Part shown: piece after piece, positions 1 through 4,600 of the stretch | Layout of the letters: each line of letters begins with the position of its first letter | Position numbering within the stretch: position 1 is the first letter of the stretch | Assembly (NCBI GenBank): GCA_035302145.1 | Contig: DATGSX010000058.1 | Span: forward strand, 1-8,642 | Direction of reading: 5' to 3' | Length of the DNA: 8,642 nucleotides | Source of the DNA: JAJYTI01 sp035302145 | GTDB taxonomy: Bacteria > Bacteroidota > Bacteroidia > Flavobacteriales > Flavobacteriaceae | Made by a program: the position numbers and the translations under genes | The notes under the pieces: generated by a model | The model's database searches: none | Told to the model about the DNA's origin: nothing | The model's input: only the letters and a program-made list of their open reading frames with translations

Positions 1-132
1 ATCTGTAAAAAACATGATGTCAATCCGTATGAGTGGGTAAAATATGTTCTTGAAAATATCCTAGATATAAACCATAAAAACATCAGAGACTTATACCCTC
101 AGAATTTTAAGAAAATACAAGAGGAAAAGTAA
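1..132 (+). CDS. IS66-family transposase, C-terminal fragment (cut by window edge)
   Basis: An open frame enters from the left edge and ends at TAA 130-132, giving 43 residues. The segment HDVNPYEWVKYVLENI followed by DLYPQNF matches the closing domain of IS66 transposases, which typically reads NPxEWLxDVLxxI and then LLPxNW. In the full family this tail follows the DDE catalytic core, which is not visible here. The final Trp of the usual LLPxNW is replaced by Phe. I cannot tell whether the transposase is intact upstream. No other IS66 gene is visible, as the accessory tnpA and tnpB genes would lie upstream. Confidence 0.72.
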   Translation: MCKKHDVNPYEWVKYVLENILDINHKNIRDLYPQNFKKIQEEK

Positions 133-183
133 CTTCAAGAAATAGTTTCCTATCATGTTAGATGTAGTTGGTGGGAGGGATAC
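1..183 (+). mobile_element. Right end of an IS66-family insertion sequence (partial)
   Basis: The stretch begins inside a reading frame that resembles the C-terminal tail of IS66-type transposases and continues through about 50 non-coding bases to GGGATAC at 177-183. I place the end of the element at 183. The acetyltransferase reading frame resumes at once after this point with residues typical of its family (LIVQAMGEL). IS66 elements usually have terminal repeats whose outer bases start GTAA or similar; read inward here the end is GTATCCCTCCCACC, which is compatible. The exact boundary is inferred because the left end and the target duplication lie outside the window. Confidence 0.6.
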
Positions 184-200
184 CACTAATCGTTCAAGCT

Positions 201-698
201 ATGGGGGAGTTGGCATGTGATTTTACTGGGAAGGAGTCCATTGAGCAGGCGATTCCACTGTTTGAATCACTGTTTAAAGAAACGGAAAATCAATATAGCC
301 ATGATAATACAATGGTTTTTGAGGAGAATGGAAATATCCTTGGTTCGATTACTACTTACGATGGTGGAAAGCTAGAGGAATATCGCGATAAACTTCTAAA
401 TTATATAGAACAAGAATATAATGTGGTTAACTTAGAATTAGAAGATGAAACCCAGGCAGGAGAACTCTATATCGATACTTTGAGCGTATCGCCTAAAGCA
501 CAAGGGAAAGGTGTAGGGACGAGGCTAATAAAAGTTGCTATACATAAAGCAAGAGTAGAGGGATATAAATATATTGGACTTTTAGTAGAGATGGGAAATC
601 CAAATGCTAAGCGACTTTACGAGCGTATAGGGTTTACAGTTGTTGGGAAGAAAGCCTTAGGAAATTCACAGTATGAGCACATGCAAGTATTACTCTAA
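201..698 (+). CDS. GNAT-family N-acetyltransferase, 5'-truncated by the adjacent insertion sequence
   Basis: From ATG 201 the protein has 165 residues. Motif A of the acetyl-CoA site is clear: SVSPKAQGKGVGTRLI at about residues 95-110, with the Q/GxGxG pyrophosphate loop. Motif B follows as NPNAKRLYERIGF at 133-145. It would transfer an acetyl group from acetyl-CoA to an unknown amine. Family members usually begin with a first beta strand (MxIRxAxxxD) and then PLIxQAMGxLAxxFTG. Here the frame contains LIVQAMGEL, but its upstream part runs straight into the IS66 end and a TAG at 165-167, so the first strand is missing. In-frame TTG 168 and GTG 171 lie inside the IS end and are alternative starts. 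I infer a disrupted and probably non-functional gene, although a shortened product from ATG 201 remains possible. The 3' end overlaps the opposite-strand gene by 9 bases. Confidence 0.75.
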   Translation: MGELACDFTGKESIEQAIPLFESLFKETENQYSHDNTMVFEENGNILGSITTYDGGKLEEYRDKLLNYIEQEYNVVNLELEDETQAGELYIDTLSVSPKAQGKGVGTRLIKVAIHKARVEGYKYIGLLVEMGNPNAKRLYERIGFTVVGKKALGNSQYEHMQVLL

Positions 699-1109
699 CT
701 TTACGATTGGGATGCCAATTTCGTCCCAGATCTTTTCAAAATCTTCTATTTTTTCTTCGTCGCCTAAAATTGTGACTAATTCTCGGATTCTTCTGTCGTG
801 TAAAACCATTCGATACCGGTACCTATCGCCTGTTATCTTGCATTCTATATGTAAAATACTATCGGTATAATAACGATTTTTAATGGTTCTTTTAGTAATA
901 AAAAACCATAGTAACAGTATGCTAATCAATCCTAAGGCAATCCAAATAAGCGTCCAGTTGCTAACCTGATCTGCTAATATATCGGAAACAATATGTAAAA
1001 TCGAATTACCAAGGTTTAAACCAAGTAAAATATAAATCAGTTGAAAATTCTGAGGTATAGCATCATCTATGGTAATCGTTTTATCTCGCGAATTATATTC
1101 TATTTGCAT
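690..1109 (-). CDS. Hypothetical membrane protein with two transmembrane helices
   Basis: This is a 139-residue protein of no family I recognise. It starts with a short polar strand-rich segment (residues 1-20). Two hydrophobic helices follow, at about 22-44 and 53-72, joined by a short loop. A positively charged stretch (ITKRTIKNRYY, 71-81) suggests that the C-terminal side faces the cytoplasm. The remaining 60 residues are soluble, charged and rich in alternating basic residues (GDRYRYR, HDRRIRE), then acidic (DEEKIEDFEKIWDE). The gene lies 131 bases downstream of the carboxypeptidase on the same strand. Its stop (690-692) overlaps the end of the acetyltransferase gene. The start was chosen as the first ATG of the frame. 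Confidence is good that it is a real gene, because it is long for this GC content and has coherent membrane topology. Confidence 0.7.
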   Translation of the reverse strand: MQIEYNSRDKTITIDDAIPQNFQLIYILLGLNLGNSILHIVSDILADQVSNWTLIWIALGLISILLLWFFITKRTIKNRYYTDSILHIECKITGDRYRYRMVLHDRRIRELVTILGDEEKIEDFEKIWDEIGIPIVKLE

Positions 1110-1240
1110 ACATCAAAAAATATAGAAAGCAAGTTACATAAAAACCTATACACATAAGTACTTTTTTTTACTTAGGATGTCAGATTCTTTAAGTTTATAG
1201 AAAAGTCTGCTTTAAAGTGTTACTTGCTTTACTCTGTTTA

Positions 1241-2134
1241 TTACCTCATGGTAAAATAATCTTCCCTTAGCCCAACCTGAACTTTCCTGCCTAGTGGTAA
1301 GGCTAAGTTGTTTTTTATATGTCCAGCTGGAAAATCGAAAATTAAAGGAGTATTTTTGTCATTTATATAATGTGAGATAATCTCTTGAGCAGTATATCCA
1401 AATGGAATCGCATTATCATTCATCTCTGTCATGCCACCAACAAGAAGTGCTTTAATAGAGTCGAAATAGCCGTTGCGCTTTAAGTTTTGCATCATTCTAT
1501 CTACATGATACAAATACTCATCTAAATCTTCAATAAATAGAATTTTATCCTTTGTATCTATCGCTGTTGGACTACCACACATAGAGTAAAGCATAGATAG
1601 ATTTCCGCCAACTAAGATTCCTTCTGCAGTTCCTTTTCGGTTTAACCGATTGCTTGTGGAGAAGTTTATAGAGTAGTCTTCATCGAATAGAACTTTGCGA
1701 ATACTTTCTTGTGCTGCTTTGCTTTTATTTTCAATATCTACTGGCATTTGTGCATGTAGAGTTTGTACCCCTAAATTATGGATGTGCGAATGCAGCACCG
1801 TAACATCGCTATAACCTATTATCCATTTCGGATTTTTCTGGAACTTGCTAAAATCAAGTTTATCTATAATGCGAATGGTGCCATAGCCTCCACGTGCACA
1901 CCAAATAGCTTTTACTTCGGGATTGTCTAATTGGGTTTGAAAATCCTCTGCTCGTAATTTATCGTTTCCGCCAAACTGATGGTCCTCTGATCCGATACTT
2001 TTCCCTTTAATCACCTCCAGACCCCAGCTTTTTGCTAAGGCTATTCCAGCTTGCAACTCTTCTTTCGTTGCTTTTCTAGCGGTGGTAACAATGGCTATTT
2101 TATCTCCTTTTTTTAGTGTGGTTGGTTTTTGCAT
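1241..2134 (-). CDS. L,D-carboxypeptidase, peptidase family S66 (LdcA-like)
   Basis: The protein has 297 residues and resembles muramoyltetrapeptide carboxypeptidase, the cytoplasmic serine peptidase that removes the terminal D-Ala from recycled murein tetrapeptides. The N-terminal domain opens LKKGDKIAIV (7-16) and carries CARGGYGTIRIID (79-91). The nucleophile is Ser109 in GYSDVT. The C-terminal domain supplies the other two members of the S66 Ser-Glu-His triad, Glu202 in FIEDLDEYLYHVDRM and His272 in PAGHIKNNLALPLG. All three are present, and the length (about 300) is normal for the family. No signal peptide is seen. The frame stays open upstream to an ATG at 2251, but those 39 extra residues are not family-like and would overlap the divergent kinase gene, so I chose ATG 2134. 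MccF-type peptide-resistance enzymes share this fold; the recycling role is the more usual one. Confidence 0.93.
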   Translation of the reverse strand: MQKPTTLKKGDKIAIVTTARKATKEELQAGIALAKSWGLEVIKGKSIGSEDHQFGGNDKLRAEDFQTQLDNPEVKAIWCARGGYGTIRIIDKLDFSKFQKNPKWIIGYSDVTVLHSHIHNLGVQTLHAQMPVDIENKSKAAQESIRKVLFDEDYSINFSTSNRLNRKGTAEGILVGGNLSMLYSMCGSPTAIDTKDKILFIEDLDEYLYHVDRMMQNLKRNGYFDSIKALLVGGMTEMNDNAIPFGYTAQEIISHYINDKNTPLIFDFPAGHIKNNLALPLGRKVQVGLREDYFTMR

Positions 2135-2208
2135 TTCTTGAATTTTATAGAAGTGAAAATACAATGAATTTTGGAAAATACCCTTTCCTCTGCTCATTCT
2201 GTGTGTCT

Positions 2209-2242
2209 TTTGTTTAAATGATGTGCGAAATGTATATTTTTG
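2209..2242 (+). promoter_or_regulatory. Candidate promoter of the kinase-DUF3037 operon
   Basis: TTTG at 2209-2212, a 22-base spacer and TATTTTTG at 2235-2242 fit the flavobacterial consensus TTG-N17-23-TAnnTTTG with no mismatch in either box. The predicted start of transcription falls on or a few bases from ATG 2246, so the message would be leaderless or nearly so. No other in-frame ATG lies close downstream. Confidence 0.4.
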
Positions 2243-2245
2243 AAT

Positions 2246-3028
2246 ATGCAAAATATAGAACAGTTACAACGGGTAACGGTCATCCGTTACATCACGGCAT
2301 TACGAGAGGGCGGGTCTTTACCTGCTTTGGTCGATGCCGATGACGGCACTAAGTATGTGCTGAAATTCCGAGGTGCTGGCCATGGGGTAAAAGCTTTGAT
2401 TGCCGAGTTAATCGGAGGTAGAATAGCTGCTGTCCTTGGTTTGCCAGTGCCAAAATTGGTGTTTGCCGATTTGGGTGAGGAATTTGGAAGAACCGAAGGC
2501 GACGAAGAGATTCAAGATTTACTAAAGTGGAGTGAAGGCACCAACTTAGCCTTGGAGTTTCTTTCCGGAGCGATTAATTACGATCCTGCCGTAATGGAAG
2601 TAGATGCGCTTACCGCTTCGAAAATCGTTTGGTTGGATGCTTTTATAACCAATATAGATCGCACCTATCGAAATACCAATATGTTGATGCATGAGGGAAA
2701 ACTCTGGCTAATCGACCACGGGGCTGCTTTATATTTTCATCACTCTTGGAGTAAATGGAAAGAAAATGCCAAAACTACCTTTCCGCTTATCAAAGACCAC
2801 GTGCTTCTGCCAAAAGCATCTAAGCTGTCGGAGGTAAACGAAAGTTTTAAAAAGATTTTGAACGAAGATACTATTAACCAAATCATCGATCTTATTCCGG
2901 ACGAATGGTTAGAATGGCGAGAACTCCTTTTATCGCCAACAGAAATCCGTGATATCTATAAAGAATATTTTAAAATCCGGTTGCAGTATGCCGATCAATT
3001 TGTAAAAGAAGCCCGAGATGCTAGATAA
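2246..3028 (+). CDS. HipA-like kinase (HipA_2 type), first gene of a two-gene operon
   Basis: This is a 260-residue stand-alone kinase-like protein, much shorter than classical HipA (about 440) and without its N-terminal subdomain. Visible kinase elements are the ATP-binding lysine Lys40 in YVLKFRGAGHG, with the glycine loop next to it; the catalytic-loop motif NIDRTYRNTN, with Asp138 as probable base and Asn143 as metal ligand; and the DFG equivalent LIDHG, with Asp157. The conserved ALYFHH follows at 161-166. These support an active phosphotransferase, but the substrate is unknown. Classical HipA phosphorylates glutamyl-tRNA synthetase. The start is ATG 2246; TTG 2240 is also in frame. The stop overlaps the next gene by 11 bases, implying coupled translation. 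No HipB-like helix-turn-helix gene lies nearby. Bases 2281-2520 are about 50% GC by hand count, richer than the flanks. Confidence 0.88.
   Translation: MQNIEQLQRVTVIRYITALREGGSLPALVDADDGTKYVLKFRGAGHGVKALIAELIGGRIAAVLGLPVPKLVFADLGEEFGRTEGDEEIQDLLKWSEGTNLALEFLSGAINYDPAVMEVDALTASKIVWLDAFITNIDRTYRNTNMLMHEGKLWLIDHGAALYFHHSWSKWKENAKTTFPLIKDHVLLPKASKLSEVNESFKKILNEDTINQIIDLIPDEWLEWRELLLSPTEIRDIYKEYFKIRLQYADQFVKEARDAR
2263..2290 (+). repeat. Perfect inverted repeat GTAACGG-TCAT-CCGTTAC with an extra GTTAC arm
   Basis: Arms at 2273-2279 and 2284-2290 are perfectly complementary over seven bases around a four-base loop. A third copy of the half-site, GTTAC at 2263-2267, can pair instead with GTAAC 2273-2277. 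The element lies in codons 7-15 of the kinase gene, just after the candidate promoter. It could be an operator or a pair of alternative mRNA hairpins, but it also encodes family-typical residues (VTVIRY). Confidence 0.55.
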
Positions 3029-3404
3029 TCCTTATATTTATGAATATGCTGTAATCCGTCTAGTGCCAAAAGTAGAGCGTGGGGAGTTTATAAACATAGG
3101 ACTTGCTGTATTATGTAAAAACGAGGCCTGGATTAAAATGGATTATCTTCTAAAACCAGATTTGTTAGCATGTCTTTGCCCACAAATCGATAGCGATTTT
3201 ATCCAAAATAACTTAGAAGCGTTTAAAAGTATTGCACATGGCGAAAATGAAAACTCTCCTATTGCAAAGATGGATGCTCCCGAGAGATTTCGATGGTTAA
3301 CTGCAGTGCGTAGCTCCATTATTCAAACTTCACGGCCTCATGTGGGGTTAAGCGAAGATTTAGAAGAAACTTTCCAACGTCTCTTTAGTGAGTTAGTGGA
3401 ATAA
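3018..3404 (+). CDS. DUF3037 protein paired with the HipA-like kinase
   Basis: This is a 128-residue soluble protein. The N-terminal signature YEYAVIRLVPKVERGEFINIGLAVLC (residues 8-33) is characteristic of DUF3037, a family of about 120 residues that is often encoded directly beside HipA_2 kinases. No membrane segment, signal peptide or catalytic motif is evident. The start ATG 3018 lies inside the last four codons of the kinase gene, so translation is likely coupled and the two proteins are probably made in fixed proportion. By analogy with split HipA systems such as HipBST, it could be a partner that completes or restrains the kinase. That is inference only. The stop is 10 bases from the end of the convergent DUF202 gene. 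Confidence 0.85.
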   Translation: MLDNPYIYEYAVIRLVPKVERGEFINIGLAVLCKNEAWIKMDYLLKPDLLACLCPQIDSDFIQNNLEAFKSIAHGENENSPIAKMDAPERFRWLTAVRSSIIQTSRPHVGLSEDLEETFQRLFSELVE

Positions 3405-3414
3405 AAGGATTTTT

Positions 3415-3903
3415 TTAAATCTTAAGAACTAAATCATAAACAATTAGCGCTACCCCAACTACAATACAGAGTACAACTAAAGTGGAAAGCCATTTAGAAG
3501 GGAAGTGTTTGCTATGACCTATTTTTCTTGCAATAAAATGGTATCGGAAATAAGCGATTACGAGCATAAAAATAGCTCCAACAATAAGTAGTTTCCCAAT
3601 AATCCAAGTGTAATCGCCTTGTTCGGGAATCTTGTCTTCTAAAAAAGCACTGCTTTGCCGAATGAAAAGAGTGAATTGTTCAATTACAAAGCCCAAAGCC
3701 ATTAAAGATAAGCTGGTGCGTATCCATGCTTGAAATGTTCGCTCGTTAGCTAGATGATTTCTCTCTTTAGCTAGTTCATTTCGTTCACGTGCCAACTCAG
3801 TTCTTTCGTGAGCCATGTTCGTTCGATCCTCAGCTAAATTAGTACGATCCTGCGCTAAGTCTACCTGTCCTTTAGAACCATTACTTTCTTCGTTTCTCGA
3901 CAT
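3415..3903 (-). CDS. DUF202 (YidH-like) membrane protein with an N-terminal heptad-repeat extension
   Basis: The protein has 162 residues. Residues 51-70 (LANERTFQAWIRTSLSLMAL) are the DUF202 signature, an ERTxxAWxRT helix leading into a membrane. Three hydrophobic segments follow at about 64-82, 100-119 and 139-159, as expected for YidH-type inner-membrane proteins of unknown function. The unusual part is residues 16-57, six head-to-tail seven-residue units of the form LAxERTx (LAQDRTN, LAEDRTN, MAHERTE, LARERNE, LAKERNH, LANERTF). The last unit is the family's own motif. A likely structure is a long charged amphipathic helix or coiled coil in the cytoplasm. The start ATG 3903 is the first in frame. 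A TATTCTTG-like -7 element (one mismatch) lies on this strand at 3957-3950, but no -33 partner was found. Confidence 0.85.
   Translation of the reverse strand: MSRNEESNGSKGQVDLAQDRTNLAEDRTNMAHERTELARERNELAKERNHLANERTFQAWIRTSLSLMALGFVIEQFTLFIRQSSAFLEDKIPEQGDYTWIIGKLLIVGAIFMLVIAYFRYHFIARKIGHSKHFPSKWLSTLVVLCIVVGVALIVYDLVLKI
3733..3858 (-). repeat. Six tandem 21-base (heptad-coding) repeats within the DUF202 gene
   Basis: The six units encode LAxERTx/LAxERNx heptads (residues 16-57 of the protein). The protein-level period is exact, while the DNA units have diverged at many third positions and some others, so this is an old and selected repeat rather than a fresh slippage product. A degenerate seventh unit (QAWIRTS) overlaps the first membrane helix. 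Confidence 0.85.
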
Positions 3904-4157
3904 CTTTTTTAATTACCAGTTATATTCTCTTATCCTCATTCAGTATATACAAGAATAGATAATTTATCACGAATATAATAAAGCTATAGAAATAAATTGA
4001 GTTTAACTTATTTATAAGGGCATTTAAAAGCGAGTCTAGGCTTTGTATTGCAATATTATAAGGGCATTTGTTATTATATAATTAAAAAATAATGATTTAT
4101 GTTATTTAGTCGTATATAATAGTTATGTTTAATGTATAATAACATAAAAAATTAACT
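3904..4157. other. AT-rich intergenic region between divergent genes
   Basis: These 254 bases separate the starts of the DUF202 gene (minus) and the small membrane protein (plus), so promoters for both should lie here. A TATGTTTA at 4124-4131 is one base from the -7 consensus TAnnTTTG and would give a short leader to ATG 4158, but no TTG was found at the right distance upstream. The region also carries a 14-base direct repeat (4012-4025 and 4056-4069), and between the copies lies a small hairpin-capable stretch, AAAGC/GCTTT (4027-4031 with 4040-4044). No RNA gene or further coding frame was recognised. Confidence 0.5.
4012..4069. repeat. 14-base direct repeat TTATAAGGGCATTT, two copies
   Basis: Identical copies occupy 4012-4025 and 4056-4069, with 44 bases start to start, close to four turns of the helix. 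The GC-containing core AAGGGC stands out in a very AT-rich region. The spacing on one face of the DNA would suit a pair of regulator binding sites, but function is unproven. Confidence 0.6.
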
Positions 4158-4379
4158 ATGAAGGCAATTGGTATTATTCTAATAATCGTAGGTGTTCTAA
4201 TGATGGTTTTTAAAGGGTTTAACTTTGAGAAGGAAAAGAGCCTAGTCGAAATTGGTGATCTTGAAATAACAGCAACAGAAGAAGAGCATGTAGGGTGGTC
4301 TACTTATGCTGGCGGTGGAGTATTGGTGCTCGGTGCAGTTGTTACCATTATGGGTTTTAGAAAAGATTCGAAAGCATAA
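4158..4379 (+). CDS. Small two-helix membrane protein, hypothetical
   Basis: The protein has 73 residues with a clear hairpin topology. Helix 1 is at residues 2-19 (KAIGIILIIVGVLMMVFK). A polar, acidic middle follows (EKEKSLVEIGDLEITATEEEHV, roughly 24-45). Helix 2 is glycine-rich, at about 49-67 (TYAGGGVLVLGAVVTIMGF), and the tail is short and basic. Similar small proteins with an EIGDLEI-like middle and a second GGVLLxxGxxxxxxG helix occur widely in flavobacteria, from general recall, but I know no assigned function. It is monocistronic: its own AT-rich leader lies upstream and a terminator lies downstream before metG. Confidence 0.75.
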   Translation: MKAIGIILIIVGVLMMVFKGFNFEKEKSLVEIGDLEITATEEEHVGWSTYAGGGVLVLGAVVTIMGFRKDSKA

Positions 4380-4464
4380 TAAAACGACTAGATGATGAAA
4401 AACTCCTACAAAAGAGAATCACACTAATATACATTATAATTTAATTCAAAAAACATGTCTGTTG

Positions 4465-4497
4465 TCCCTAGCTATTTTGGTTAGGGATTTTTTATTT
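4465..4497 (+). terminator. Rho-independent terminator downstream of the small membrane protein gene
   Basis: TCCCTAGCT pairs with GGTTAGGGA (nine pairs including two G-U) around a five-base loop at 4465-4487 and is followed by six T (4488-4493). It lies 85 bases beyond the stop of the small gene and isolates it from metG. Confidence 0.75.
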
Positions 4498-4537
4498 CAA
4501 TTATTTTAATAGTGTTTTGGCATGGGCCTCGCATCTT

Positions 4538-4562
4538 AGGTACTCAAGGGAAGTGCCTTTTT
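4538..4562 (+). terminator. Second hairpin plus T-run ahead of metG (back-up terminator or leader attenuator)
   Basis: AGGTACT (4538-4544) pairs with AGTGCCT (4552-4558), including one G-U pair, around a seven-base loop, and T4 follows directly. It sits 38 bases before the metG start. If metG transcription begins at the -7 box at 4576, the hairpin is upstream of the message and is a second terminator. If transcription begins earlier, it could act as an attenuator. Confidence 0.4.
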
Positions 4563-4575
4563 CTATATTTATGCG

Positions 4576-4583
4576 TAATTTTG
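4576..4583 (+). promoter_or_regulatory. Candidate -7 promoter box of metG (TAATTTTG)
   Basis: This is an exact match to the Bacteroidota -7 consensus TAnnTTTG, 17 bases before the metG ATG. It would give a leader of roughly a dozen bases. No TTG occurs 17-23 bases upstream, so only half of the promoter is supported. Confidence 0.35.
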
Positions 4584-4600
4584 TCTTTTCTATAGAAATT

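Noticed and set aside
673..870. Plus-strand open frame after the acetyltransferase
   Set aside because: It lies antisense to the membrane-protein gene, has serine-rich low-complexity content and resembles no family. It is a shadow frame.
1155..1174. TAAGTA / TACTTA inverted repeat around a T-run, as a terminator of the carboxypeptidase gene
   Set aside because: The T-run is in the loop and not after the stem, the stem is only six AT-rich pairs, and on the minus strand no U-tract follows. It is not a credible terminator.
2246..3028. Classical HipA toxin of a HipBA module
   Set aside because: The protein is far shorter, lacks the N-terminal subdomain, and no HipB-type gene precedes it. The partner is a DUF3037 protein instead.
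3401..3425. Possible bidirectional terminator between the convergent DUF3037 and DUF202 genes
   Set aside because: Only an imperfect, AT-only pairing around the T-run can be drawn; it is too weak to call.
4393..4430. Tiny frame MMKNSYKRESH after the small membrane protein
   Set aside because: Eleven codons with no ribosome-binding or conservation evidence; expected by chance.
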